Shown piece by piece: positions 34,027-45,240 of a DNA stretch of 64,000 nt. The notes under the pieces are model-generated. The model did no database searches. It had not been told where the DNA came from and saw nothing but the letters and a program-made list of their open reading frames with translations. The position numbers and the translations under genes were made by a program. Source of the DNA: Peromyscus leucopus (Eukaryota > Chordata > Mammalia > Rodentia > Cricetidae); the NCBI RefSeq assembly GCF_004664715.2, contig NC_051086.1, positions 76,925,164 to 76,989,163 of the forward strand, given 5' to 3'. Numbering within the stretch: the first letter of the stretch is position 1; each line of letters begins with the position of its first letter.

Positions 34027-34192
34027 GAAGCCTGGTTGCAGTGGCCCATAACTTTAATGCCAGCACTCACAAGGCAGAGGCAGGTGAGTTCAAGGTCAGT
34101 TTTGTCTATAGAAGGTACTTCAGGGAAGTTAGGGCTACATAGAGAAAAACAAAAACCAGACCAAAAAACAAATAATAAAACAAAACAAAAGA
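34027..34192 (+). mobile_element. B1 SINE
   Basis: gcctggttgcagtggcccat, aactttaatgccagcactc, aaggcagaggcaggtgagtt and gggctacatagagaaaaac, with a long A-rich tail (about 34152-34191). It carries the usual B1 order with moderate divergence. Confidence 0.88.
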
Positions 34193-34209
34193 ATATGTCT
34201 GTGAATCAC

Positions 34210-34668
34210 AACAGGGAAAATTGGTCAGGACTGGGTATCTGATTGCACATGGACAAATCTGTCTTTAAGACTCAAATTACTTGGACCCACATCATGGATT
34301 TACCACCTGTCCTGTGGTGGCATGTGTAGTTATGGAAGCCAGGTGTACTAAAGGAGACACACCAACAAGAGGAGGAGAAAACTAACTTGGAAAAAATTAA
34401 GAAGACAGTCAAATAGCGTAGCCTATCAGAAAAGGGTGGGTAACACGTCTTTAAGTCACTGAGGCATGCTTTAAATGGGGATCTTGAGTTTCCTCTGCTA
34501 CATATTTCCTTTGTGAAATGCTGCCTTCCACAGCCCAAAACAAAGGAACTGGCTACTGATGAACTGGAATCCCCAAAGCTTTTAGTTTGAATAAGCCTTT
34601 CATTTTCTGAATACTGTCTCAGGTATTCTGCCATAGTGATAGGAAGATGACCAACATGCATCTTCAGA
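34210..34668 (+). mobile_element. Old rodent/MER-like interspersed repeat
   Basis: The right end, gaataagcctttcattttc followed by tctcaggtattctgccatag and gtgataggaagatgacca, is the shared 3' signature of several old rodent interspersed repeats. The left boundary is uncertain. The 140-residue minus frame 34272-34694 lies within it and is not a gene. Confidence 0.45.
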
Positions 34669-34699
34669 TAAAGCTCAGGCAGCCGACAGACCACTAAGC

Positions 34700-36119
34700 A
34701 TATTATAAAATAATCATAGTCAATAGAGGGCTGCTACTGATTCACTGAGTTAAAAACACAGCTGTTTCCAGTTATTGGATAATCTAAATATTTTATAATA
34801 TTTTCCTAGCAACTCTTGCACAGCAAGAGGTGAAGAATATACTGAGAATACAGAAAAGCGAAATAAGTTTTCGCTAAGAGGGAAAAGAAGCATGCATACA
34901 TTGTTTAAAATTATGGCAAAAGATGCAGAATTCTAATCTAGACCAGAGGAGGAATGTATTCCTTTGACTATTTTTCAACAACATTTCTATTGGCAAATTA
35001 ATATTTTACATTATAAGGCAACTCTTATAGTTCATGATAATGAGAATCTTATTTCATTATTCATACTGACATGTGTTGGTAAATAACTAAGTGTTCACAA
35101 TGTCTTTCTATCCAAATAATTACAGATATTGATAGGAATCAAGGTAAATCTTCTGACTAATGTAAAAAAGTAAGTAAAAATAAGTTTCCTAATAGAACTA
35201 GACAGTTTTTAATCTACTGCTCTGTAGAGCAGCATGGGTTTATATTCATTGCTTTTCCTTCACAGTTGCTGACTGATGTTCAATGCCTATGAGCTCAATT
35301 ATATGGACATATATATTAACTTAATCCTGTGTGAAAGAAATCAAAGAACAAAGCCAACAGATTCCCAGGGGTGCACAGCAGCAGAGGACTGTTTCTTACT
35401 AGGTTCTTTCAAATGACGGCAGGCCTCTGTGCCAACAGGAACATACCTTTTCTTGTATAAACATCCACAGGACCATAGTTCCTATGAGGAAATTCACTTG
35501 CCACAATCAACTAGGCTTACATGAGTCTGTAAACTTTGAGGTTTTTTCAGTTTAGTGTAATTTTCATGATTATAAGATGTGAACAGTGTCTTCATTTAAA
35601 AATATCTATAAAATGTATCAATGTTGAAACATTTTCACTACAATGTGACACAGCATTTTTCAAATGATAATGCCCACTGTAGTCCACAGTACAGGGAAAT
35701 GGATAGAGATATATGTACAAATATATCATATATCAAGAAACCTAAAATATCTTCACATATGCAACTCTAAGTATCCCACTACTAATTTGTGCTTTAAAAG
35801 CAACCATGAATACAGAATATAATCTGTAATAGAAAAATTATAAAAAAATGCTTCATCACATTGTGAAATCAAATTGTTGGCAGTATCCTAAACATCAGAC
35901 AAAGGAACAACACAGAGATTAAAGATAGTGGAATGACTTTTAGTACATAAAATGTTTTGAAAATTATTTAATAATGTTAATTTGCATTGAATATTTAACT
36001 ATCGATATTCTACAATAAATATAATGAATGCTTTAATAAACAGCCATATAATAAGACTATGAATATAAGAATATATGCAAACACATATATGACAATGTTG
36101 TACCAACTTTTCTAGTTCA
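34700..36119. other. Unassigned sequence
   Basis: About 1.4 kb of AT-rich DNA. No frame of note and no recognised repeat. Confidence 0.4.
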
Positions 36120-36640
36120 TCTCTGTAAATAACCAGATATTGCCAAGAGGCAATAACTGCCTGTGGTCGCCACCAGGCTGTGGACAAGAACACTTTCTCC
36201 TTATCTAGTTGGATATAGTTCTTCACCTGTTGACTTTCTTCTTGCAATGTCTCTGTGAGGTACTTAAACAATGCCTCTACAGTTTGTTGTGCCTCCTTTC
36301 TCTCCCACCCCATGCCATGTTGATGATTTTCCCTATTTCTCCATGTTTTTTTTTTTTTTTTAAGTCTGATTCCCTACCCCATGGTGCCTCTTCAAAATGT
36401 TGCTTTGTCCTATCAGGGGTCATGGTTGTCTAGTTCGGGCATTTCATTGAGTCCAGTTTACTCATTTGACTAGTTCATTTGCACTGAACATCATTGAATT
36501 CCATCTCAAACTGGTTTTTAAGTTTCCAGTGAGGATTCATAGGCTGTTTTATGTTTATTGCATGACATGTAATAGTAAGTCCTCAAGATGCCTCTTCATA
36601 TCCAACTCCACCTGGTTCCTGCAGGCCTTGCCTTCAGTGG
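36120..36640 (-). pseudogene. Candidate decayed retrocopy, gene not identified
   Basis: On the minus strand three pieces look more protein-like than the surrounding DNA. They are a helical segment QVELDMKRHLEDLLLH (about 36560-36615), a charged segment HWKLKNQFEMEFNDVQC (about 36480-36535, another frame), and a segment with KEAQQTVEALFKYLTETL and WQYLVIYRDELEKLVQ (about 36110-36300). They need frame changes and stops to be read together, and a T18 run at 36344-36361 interrupts them. I do not recognise the parent gene. A chance resemblance or a retroviral remnant remain possible. Confidence 0.3.
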
Positions 36641-37379
36641 CATATTTTTAGTAACACATAGTTATGGAGTTTACTTTTTTCATTTTTTATGTTTTTTTTT
36701 CCTCGCTGAGAAGATATTTCTAAGTTGAACACAGTTCTAATTTGTTGAAATACAGACAAAGACATCACTGTCAACATTTGGTCCTTCATATATGAAAAGA
36801 ACAGCTTGTTTATTGTCTGTTTGCTTACTATGTAAGCACAGCTGAAGGCTTATCCTTACCAATTAGTGGGAGCAGCTGAACTCTGCACGCAGACTGTTTA
36901 TAAATATATAAATAAAAACAATTAGAGTTATTGTGCTGACAAATTGAAAGCACATCTATGCTGGGTTCTTGTGTAGACTTTGTAATCCATTATTGAAGAT
37001 AAAATCTACAGAAAACTTTCAGCACAAGCTTCAGTAGAAAACTAATGTAAAGAATGCTATGTAGGTAGATGGCAGAAAATGTAAGAAATTTTTTAGTGTT
37101 ATTGTTTTCAACAAATATAATTGAGCCATATCATGTAACACTGTCCTAGGACCTTACTGTGTAAAGGGTGTGGTCCCAAGGACTTGACATTCTCTGAAGA
37201 GAAAGTTATATATTTGACAAATAAATAATTGGAATAACCAGGGAGTATAATCAAGAAAATGGGATAAGGAAATAGAAATCAATGATATTGTTATGAATGG
37301 TATTATCTAAAAGCTTTTCAATGCCTTCAATGATTGGTACGTAGTAAGCTGATTGCTTCTTCTACTTTTTTCCACTTAC
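36641..37379. other. Unassigned sequence
   Basis: AT-rich. Nothing recognised. Confidence 0.4.
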
Positions 37380-37535
37380 GTCCTCACTCATCTACACACA
37401 CAGGCTCCTTTCTATTCCTCAGACACCTCAGGAACTTTCCTCATCAAGGTTCAAACCAACTACCCACATCTTGGAAATTGTTTCCCCTACCGAGGACTGT
37501 CATTTCCTTATCTTTTCCTATGGGAACTTCTTAAT
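37380..37535 (-). mobile_element. Possible L2/MIR-age LINE remnant
   Basis: The C/T-rich order ctcctttctattcctcagac, acctcaggaactttcctca and ttggaaattgtttcccctac faintly resembles the antisense 3' region of L2 elements. The similarity is weak and could be chance. Two overlapping plus frames (66 and 61 residues) are also present. Confidence 0.25.
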
Positions 37536-38579
37536 TAGCTCCTGTCTGACTATCCTCAATTTTGATGACTGATTCTCTTACCTTAGTCTAGTCTTTCTTT
37601 TGCTTTCTATGCTGATTTTAAAAAAAATCCATCAGTTAATTTAATTATTGAGATTCATTTTTTCAGCTTCTATCTGTTAAACTGAATGGGAAATAAATGT
37701 AAATGTTTGTCTCGTTACTTCCTAGATGAAGAACATAGGAGCATTGTTATTACAGGTTTTAACCTGCCACATTATGAAGTGTCTTCAAAGGGACTTTAAA
37801 GAACCTGAAGATCTTACAAAAAAAAGTTTATAGTCATCTATTTTGAAGAATTAATTTATGTGCTGAAATCACCCTGGTGATACTACCTAAGTACATAAGA
37901 ATGTGAGCATACTTGGAGATATAACCTTTCCATGGACAATCCAGTCATAAGTAAGAATTTGGGAACTACCTAGTCCAATAGGATCAGTGTGCTTTTTCAA
38001 GGGGAACTTTTTGCACTGACATGTTCACGGGAGAATACCATGAGAAAAAAAAAAAAAAGACAACCTGCAGTGATGTTTTTATAAACTTGGGAACACCAGT
38101 AATTGCAAGCAAAAATCTAGGAACTGGGAAAGAGTCGTAAAATAACTTCTGTGTGGTCTTCAGAGCAGGGAAACTGTGTTTATATCTTGTTTTCATATTT
38201 CCAGCTTCAAATCTGTTAAGATCACCTATTTCTCTTTAGTTATCTGGTTGGCCTTACTTTCTTAGAGCAGTTGTCATAAAGTACACAGAAAACATGGATG
38301 AGAAGTTACAAAGATAAAAATGGGAAACTGTGGAGGATATAAATGATCACCAAGTTTGTGAAAGAATGGTCAAACATTAGACTTTCAGCAGTTTGTAATT
38401 AATATTTAAAATGGAAGTAGAGTGAATTTGTGTGTTAAAAAGCAAAACAACAACAACAAAAATACTGGCAAATTTGAAGATTTTTTTAACAGAGAGATAA
38501 ATGTAGAAGTCAGAAAATTAGGAAAGAAACCATACTTATTTCTTTATATTATTTCCTTTGATTTAATGCATTAAATTCT
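37536..38579. other. Unassigned sequence
   Basis: About 1 kb. An A run at 38043-38057 is the only distinct feature. No gene seen. Confidence 0.4.
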
Positions 38580-39400
38580 GCTCTGATTTTTTTATTATTA
38601 TTTCTTTCTACTACATTTAGGTTTTGATTTGTCCTTGCTTTTCCAAATTCTTGAATTATATCGTTAGTCATGTACTTTTTCTCTTCCTAGATTTTTAACT
38701 TAGAGCTATAAATTTGACTCTTAGGACTGCTTTCATCAGAGGTCAGAGGTTATGTTTTCATTTTCTTATAATCCCAGGATTTATTTGGTTTATTTCCTGA
38801 GTTCTTTAGATTATTCATTATTCTATAATGTGTTGTTTAATATCGATGAGTTTAACTGATTATGATTCCTTTGCTGTTGATTGTAAGCTTAATTGCATTA
38901 TGGTCAGAAATAACATTTGGAATTGTTTCTTATTTACTGTATTAGTTGTTATTTGTTTTGTGTCCTAGTATGTGGTCTCCTTTAGAGAAACATCCATGGG
39001 CTCCTGAGTAGAATATACATTATTTAGTGTTTGGAGGAGATATTCTGTAGCTATCTGTTAGATCCATTTGATGTGTGATATATGATGTTGTTTAATTCTG
39101 ATGTTTCTCTTCTTATTTTTTCTCCAGCTGATTTGTCTATTGGAGAAAGTGTGGTTAATCTTTGTCTTTAAATCCAGTAGTATGTTTTTTATGAAATTGG
39201 AGGATCCAGAGATTGGTGCCTATATACACAGCTTACAATATCTTCTTGGTTGTTTCCTTTGATCATAATAAAGTGTCATTTCTCTATTCTGATTAATTTT
39301 AACTTGAAGTCTACTTTATCACGGAGTAAGATAGTGGCAAATGATTGTTTCCTAGTCTCATCATCTTGGAATACTTTCTTCATCCTTTTATTCTAAAGCA
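38580..39400 (-). mobile_element. Old L1M-type LINE-1 ORF2 fragment
   Basis: Antisense LINE-1: gtgttgtttaatatcgatg, attgcattatggtcagaaat, ttttgtgtcctagtatgtgg, agagaaacatccatgggctc, tagctatctgttagatcc and attggagaaagtgtggtt, in the order found in mammalian LINE-1 ORF2 antisense. No frame is intact. Confidence 0.75.
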
Positions 39401-40515
39401 GCAACTACCCTTGAAATTAGGGTAAGTGCAGTTATATAAGTAAGAGCCAGTGGGGGGATAAAGGAGGAAAGGGTAGAGGTAGAGGTGGGATGTTAAGAGT
39501 TTAGTCAAGAAAATCCATAAATCTTAAACATTGATGAACTACATCAGAGGCAACTAGTAAAACATTAAGTATGTTTTTCCCCCCTTAGGAAAATGGAAAA
39601 ATAAATCACTAGGTTTACAAAAATATAGCCACCATGATCTAAGATGGGAAGGGAAATAAGCTTTAGTCAGTTTTGACATTACTGTACATAGGATATGGTT
39701 AGAAGTTTACAAATTGGCTTGGAGGTATTTATGAATTTGTTCTAGATAAAAATGTGAGAGAAGTAGCATTTCAGATTATTGCCTTTGATAATAGGAAGGA
39801 TGATAGAGAGATTCATTCAACATTGTATGAGGAAGTGGCTTGGAGGACAAGCATGGCCCAGGTGTTCTAAGATTCCCACAGCAGTCAGTCAAGATCCTCA
39901 CAGGTTAGTCATGACACATTTCAATATGCCCAAATGAAGAAATAATAACTCTGTAGTTTAAGAAGAAGCTTTTAAAATTGAAAACACCACAGCCTATTGG
40001 GCATGGTTCAGAATGACCTACCCATGACCTAAGCAGTAAGTTTTATTTATATTTCCAACAGATGCTTACCCTGTAAATAAATAAAAATGCCAAGAGAAAA
40101 CAGACTCAATGTTTCTGTCTAGTATAAATAGTTGATCTCAATTTTTGTAAATTTTATTGAAATATATAAAGAAAGAATGGGTGTGCAAAATTTCTTAAAT
40201 CATTCAGAGTAAAAATAAAAAGTGTGAGAGAGACTTGACTCATACCACTTACTGTTATAATGTGATATTTGTAACAGGAAAGTTATGCCCTGAAATGCCA
40301 CAAGAAAGGCAACATTAACATTTCCTGCAGACAGTAAATAAAGCTAGTGAATATTGTCTGGTACTTATGCTTAGAGATATTGATTCATTATTCCAGTCAT
40401 TGACATACAACTTTAATTGTAGTACAAAGAAACTTATCATCTTAAAACAAAACAAAACAAAATAAATAACAATGGAAGACGATGAAGAATGAATAATAGA
40501 AAATAAATTGACAGT
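39401..40515. other. Unassigned sequence
   Basis: AT-rich. Nothing recognised apart from an (AAAAC)n-like run near 40446-40462. Confidence 0.4.
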
Positions 40516-40660
40516 TTGAATCTCAAAATCTAAGATTCATCTCTTTCAGCTGTGTGATTTTGAAGGGTTCTGTACTCTTGTTTTCACCCAAGGACTGTAA
40601 GCTAGAAGATAACCACTATACAAAAGGTTTACAAAGTAGCTTTTAAGAGAATGAAATACT
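40516..40660 (+). mobile_element. MIR SINE (ancient)
   Basis: tttgaatctcaaaatctaag, ttcagctgtgtgattttgaa, ttgttttcacccaaggact and a later ttttaagagaatgaaatac follow the MIR order (head, core ctgtgtga, then the splice-like tail). Diverged. Confidence 0.5.
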
Positions 40661-40894
40661 CAGCCAACTCATGAGCGATTGCAAGCATGGCTTCAAGTGT
40701 CAACACATTTCCATGCTCCTGCCATTTGGTCACATATAGAAATTGCTTACCATAATATTATTTAGCCAGTGGATTATTAGCATATTTGACGTAAGCAGGA
40801 GTCTGGGAAATTACTTCAGATTGGCATTTATATCCTTGAATTGCTGACACCACTGTAAGAACATGTACAAACTAGTCTAAAAAGGGATAAATGA

Positions 40895-41117
40895 AAAGGG
40901 CTGGGGAGATGAGTTGATGAGTGAAGTGCTTGTCACACAAAGCTAAAGAAGAGTTCAGATTCCTAGAACCCATGAAAACACCCATTGGAAGTGGAGGCCT
41001 GCCTGTCACACAAGCTACGTAGGACTTCCTAGAGGCAAGCTGGCTTTCTAAACTAAACGAGTGAGCTATGGGTTCATCAAAAGACCCTCCACATAACATG
41101 TAAACTGATTGAAGATG
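40895..41117 (+). mobile_element. B4A-type SINE, 5' part
   Basis: gggctggggagatgagttg, gtgaagtgcttgtcacaca, gttcagattcctagaaccc, tggaggcctgcctgtcac and gtgagctatgggttcatc reproduce the B4A plan. It is interrupted by a pyrimidine tract plus B1 and resumes at about 41399 with ctctggcctccacatgcac. The 75-residue minus frame is not a gene. Confidence 0.8.
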
Positions 41118-41240
41118 ACTTTTCTTTTCCTCCCTCCCTCCCCCCCTCCCTCCCTACCTCCCCCCTCCCTCTTTCTTTCTTCCTTCCTTCCTCCCTCCCT
41201 CCCTCCCTCCCTCCCTCTCTCTCTCTCTCTTTATTTCTTT
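41118..41240 (+). repeat. Polypyrimidine tract (TCCC/CTTT/CT)n
   Basis: About 120 bp of nearly pure pyrimidine on the plus strand, changing from TCCC to CTTC to CT units. It is contiguous with the T-rich end of an antisense B1, so it probably expanded from that B1's A tail. Confidence 0.95.
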
Positions 41241-41398
41241 CTTTGTGTGTGTGTGTTTTGAGACAGGATTTCTCTGTGTAGCCCTGGCGGTCCTGGAACT
41301 CACTTTATAGACCAGGTTGGCCTTGAACACACAGCGATTTGCCTGCCTCTTCCTCCCATGTGCTGGGATTAAAGGTGTGCACCATCACCACCAGGCCT
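41241..41398 (-). mobile_element. B1 SINE
   Basis: Antisense B1: gagacaggatttctctgtg, gtcctggaactcactttata, ggttggccttgaacacac and gctgggattaaaggtgtgc. Inserted into the B4A at 40895-41560. Confidence 0.92.
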
Positions 41399-41565
41399 GA
41401 GAATGGCTTTCATCATTAGCCTCTGGCCTCCACATGCACGAACATATAATTGCCTGCTTACTAACATTAACTTGTACCCACAGACATGTGAAAATGCATG
41501 CAGGAATCCATGTCTATCACACACAAATACACATGCAAAAATTCAAAACATTAAAGGGACATTAT
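41399..41565 (+). mobile_element. B4A-type SINE, 3' part
   Basis: attagcctctggcctccac, atgcacgaacatataattg, then a CA-rich, A-rich tail (acacacaaatacacatgcaa) close the B4A broken at 41117. Confidence 0.72.
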
Positions 41566-41627
41566 TTTACAGGAAGCAATAATACCCTTGAAAAATACAC
41601 AGCTAGAATAGATGAACCTTAGATTCT

Positions 41628-41803
41628 TTTTTTTTTTTTTTTTGGTTTTTCAAGACAGGGTTTCTCTGTGTAGCTCTTGGAGCCTGTCCTGGAACTCACT
41701 TTGTAGACCAGAATGGCCTCAAACTCACACTCACAGAGATTCACCTGCCTCTGCCTCCCAAGTGCTTGGATTAAAGGCATGTCCCACCACTACCCTGCTG
41801 AAT
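41628..41803 (-). mobile_element. B1 SINE
   Basis: T run, then caagacagggtttctctg, tcctggaactcactttgtag, actcacactcacagagattc (a small internal duplication of actcac) and ggattaaaggcatgtccc. Antisense B1 of moderate divergence. The plus frames here (67 and 73 residues) are by-products. Confidence 0.92.
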
Positions 41804-42413
41804 CTTCAATTCTAAGTAAAGATTTTATGATTTCAACTGTCAATGTATTTTCTGTTATTCATTCTTCACTCTCTTCCCTTGTTTCATATCACACGGACAG
41901 ACTTAATCCAAGACTCAGTGTTGAAATGGAATGATATGACAGGCTTCATATGGGTAGTAGCTAATATTGTGTATTGTATTATATTAATTGAGAGTATAAA
42001 TAATTATAAGATTAATGAATATTTCAGTTCATAAATAAAATGTTATGTACAACTAGAATAATAAGCAAATTTCATACCTTCTAGAATAGTAAAATTATTT
42101 CCCAACATACTTAAAAATATTGAGGTAGGATATTAAGTACTGTTCAATTATTATTTAATACTAAAAAGAATGTTACTGATGAAGCTTAATAATTAAAGGT
42201 ATCTCTGAAAAAAATTCTAAAATAAGATTTTAAAGAAATGATATCCTGAACTCAAATGACTAAAGGGAAATGTCTAACCAATAACTTTTATTGTTACAAG
42301 TACATAGTAAATATGTATTAATTATTCATAAAATACAGTGAAATTGAGTAATAAAACTGCATATAACTTGTTAAATATGGTAGAAAATGTATTAAAATAT
42401 GAGATGATTGCCT
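41804..42413. other. Unassigned AT-rich sequence
   Basis: Nothing recognised. Confidence 0.4.
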
Positions 42414-43670
42414 GGGAACTCGCTGGCCACATAGGTCAGGGAAGCATGTAGGCTATCTGTAGATCTTCACCTCTCCAGCTTAGTCTCACTACTCAGAGGA
42501 CCAAGCAGACCTCATAACAGGCTTCTCAGTCTCCTCCAGAGATCAGGCCACAAAGACAGTTTTCTAAGACTGAACAAGCAGTTTCTGAAAGAGCCATGAA
42601 CAAAGGGCAATCAATCTCCAACATCCTGACAGCAAGGACAAGGAGGCCTGATATGTGCAATATTAGGTCAGTCCAGGCTTAAGCCACAGTCAGCAAGCTC
42701 TAGGTAATAACCAAATAAGGACAAAGCCTGAGATTTGTCCAGGTCTGCCCCAAAATGGAATAACTGTAGCCCTGACCAGCCTTTACCAACCCTAGCCAAT
42801 TAGAATATACTAATATAATTGCAACTTGCTTAAGCCAATAATATCTAAAATGATATAACTGCGCTAGGAACTCCCCTCGGCTGTGCCTAAAAGGAGCCTA
42901 TGAGCTCTGGAATACTGGAAGCTTTCTTGAGATAATCAATACTCTTGTTGATTGCATACGTGGGTGGTGGTCTTTTGTTGGACTTCTCCAGGACCCTAAC
43001 AACCAGTAGCTCTGCAGCAGACCACCTGTTGTGGGCCCCTCTTACTTTCCACCTCATCTCAAGCTGATCCAGTAAATCTTCTCCTCCCACCTTCCTTTTC
43101 CATTCACTCATCCCCTTATCCAAGCTCCCATCTACAGCAGGCATTCCTCAGGAACCTATCAGCTAGCTGGCCAGGAAGCAAGGAGGCTAACTGCAGATCT
43201 TCACTTTTCCCTTCTCTCCTCCAAATCCAAATCCCTAGTCTCACACCCAGCTCTGTAGCAGACCTCCTACTGTGCCCTCCCCTCCCTTTCTGCTGCCATC
43301 TCCAGAAGATCCTTTGCAGATCTTCTTCTCCAACTGTATTCCTCACTCATTCCTTTGTCTCAGTCCCCAATTCCAGCAAGCATTCTCTGGGAACCCACTG
43401 GCCAAGTCTGCCAAAGAAGGAAGGCAGTGCCAACATGGCAAGTAGGTGAACTTCAGATCCTCACTCTCTTTCCTTTCCTCCAAATCTAGTATCACAGTTT
43501 CATCCCCAGCCCTAGGGGACTACATCACTTACTACCCCAACTCCCAGGGGACTAAAGGAGTACCCGGCTTCCAATGGACCCCTCCAATGGACCCCTTTCA
43601 CTCTCCCCTTCTAATCAATCCATATTCCTAAGTATCATCTCTCAATGCCTAGAAATACTTTGTACCTGGG
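42414..43670 (+). mobile_element. LINE-1 5' UTR with repeated monomer-like units
   Basis: At least three partial copies of a roughly 240-bp unit are visible. Each has a ctgggaac/aggaacc-cgctggcc head, a ctgcagatcttcac block, tagtctcac, tctgtagcagacctcc and ccagaagatc-type text. Heads lie near 42415, 43138 and 43378. Tandem monomers of this kind form the promoter of rodent LINE-1s. An LTR separates the first unit from the rest. Direct continuation into ORF1-like sequence supports a 5' end rather than a random satellite. Frames at 42887, 43116 and 43446 are not genes. Confidence 0.72.
42571..43001 (+). mobile_element. ERV1-like LTR inserted in the LINE-1 5' UTR
   Basis: Sequence unlike the monomers on either side, probably starting tgaacaagcag and ending ggaccctaaca. 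The end has the gammaretrovirus-like U5 flavour: ttgattgcatacgtgggtgg, tggtcttttgttggacttc. A degenerate polyadenylation-type region lies upstream (ctaaaaggagcct). Boundaries and target duplication are not certain, and no internal sequence is present. Confidence 0.55.
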
Positions 43671-44371
43671 CACCCCTGTAGCCACACCTGGCAGGATCCC
43701 AGAAGGATTCCCTACCAGTCAACACACATCCAGCAAACTCCTAAGAACCAGAGAGAGCATCAGAAAGCAAAAAACAACATTCCCACCCCCCCAAAAATAA
43801 GACCAGACATCAGGACCTAGAATTAAAATCAGCCAAGACCCAGATGTCGAGATACCTCTAACTTTCCTCTAGACACCAGGGTAAAAGCACAATCAATACC
43901 AGGCAGAACAGCATGACCCCACTAGAGTCCGATAATCCTACTACAATAGGCCCTGTGAAATGCAACAGAGCTGAAACACATGACAAGGACCTTAAAATAA
44001 CCTTTATGAACATGACAGAGGCCATAAAGAGAAAATAAATAAATCCCTTAAGGAAATCGATGAAAACACAAACAGTGGAGGGAAAAGAATAAAAGAGTTC
44101 AAGACCTGAAGGTGGAAACAGAATCAATAAAAGGAACCCAAACAGAAAGAAATCTAGAAATGAAAAATTTAAGAACTTGAACAGGTAGCTCAAAGGCAAG
44201 CCCCCCCCCCCAACAGAATATAAGGGATGAAAGAGAGAATCTCAGGCATTGACAACAAGATAGATGAAATGGATACCCCAGTCAAAGAAAACATCAAATC
44301 TGAAAATCTCCAGGCACAAAACATCCAGGAATTCTGGGACACAATGAAGAGACAAAAATGTATAAATAACT
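43671..44371 (+). mobile_element. LINE-1 5' UTR end and ORF1 N-terminal part
   Basis: agaccagacatcaggacc, gaccttaaaataacctttat, gaacatgacagaggccataa, tcccttaaggaaatcgatga and gggatgaaagagagaatctc follow LINE-1 ORF1 coiled-coil sequence with many stops. A C run (about 44201-44212) breaks it. It is interrupted at about 44371 by a LINE-1 tail and resumes at about 44730. ORF1 encodes the RNA-binding chaperone of LINE-1 and is inactive here. Confidence 0.75.
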
Positions 44372-44728
44372 AGGCTCTCTGGATACAGGAGACAGTTGAT
44401 TAGCTTGAACTGTTTGGGGGGCCCCCAGTCAGGGGGATCGGGATCCATTCCTGGGACATGGGCTGGGTTTTTGGAGCCCAGGACCTAGAGTCTGACACTT
44501 TGCACAACCTTGGTGCAGCAGGGAGTGTCTTGGACTTTCCTCAGCCGAGTGTGCCAGGCTCTCTTGACTCCCCGTGGAAGACCTTGACTTGGGAAATGTG
44601 GGGATGGGAGGTAGGTTGGTGGAGGGGAGGGAGACCGAGGCTGGGGGTTGGAAGAGGGAAGAGTGGGGGATCTGTGGTTGATATGTAAAGTGAATAGAAA
44701 ATGTCTTAATAGTAAAAAAAAAAAAAAA
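44372..44728 (+). mobile_element. Young-lineage LINE-1 3' end (nested)
   Basis: gacagttgattagcttgaac, a GGGGGGCCCCC stretch, cagggggatcgggatcc, cttggtgcagcagggagtg, gaagaccttgacttggg, a G/A-rich segment and a 15-A tail (44714-44728). Same 3' UTR body as at 2300-2590. The frames of 76 and 94 residues inside it are not genes. Confidence 0.9.
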
Positions 44729-45240
44729 GGAAAAATAGAGGAAGGAGAAGAAACCCAGTTCATAGGCACAGAACTATTTTCAACAAAATCATAGAAGAAA
44801 ATTTCCCTAACCTAAAGAAGCAAGGTATAAGAAGCACTCAGAGTACCAAATAGACTGGTCCAGAAGAGAATTCTCTTTGGAACATAATAATCAAAGTACT
44901 AGATGTACAGAGCAAAGAAGATTATTAAAAGCTGCAAGGAAAAAAGACCAAGAAACATATAAAGGCAGACTCATTAGAAAAACCCTTGACTTCTCAATGG
45001 AGACTTGAAAAGCCTGAAGGGCCTGGACAGATATTATATAAATGTTAAGAGACCACAGATACCATTTCAGACTATTATATCTAGAGAAACTTTCAATCAG
45101 AATAGATGAAGAAAGACATTCCAAGATAAAACCAAATTTAAGTAGTATCTCTATACAAACCCAGATATACAGAAGGACCTAGAAGGAAATTTTTAACCTG
45201 AGGAGGTTAACTGTTCTCAAGAAATGCAAGTAATAAATAA
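44729..45240 (+). mobile_element. LINE-1 ORF1 C-terminal part
   Basis: tagaggaaggagaagaaacc, ttttcaacaaaatcatagaa, tccagaagagaattctc, aaagctgcaaggaaaaaaga, tctcaatggagacttgaaaa, cagactattatatctagag and agatgaagaaagacattcc correspond to the RNA-recognition and C-terminal domains of ORF1. Stops are present throughout. Confidence 0.82.

Noticed and set aside
34272..34694. 140-residue minus-strand open frame
   Set aside because: Lies in an old interspersed repeat whose right end is recognisable. Repeat-derived chance frame.
41118..41240. Pyrimidine tract considered as a branch-point/polypyrimidine splice signal
   Set aside because: It is contiguous with a B1 tail inside a B4A, and no exon-like frame follows.
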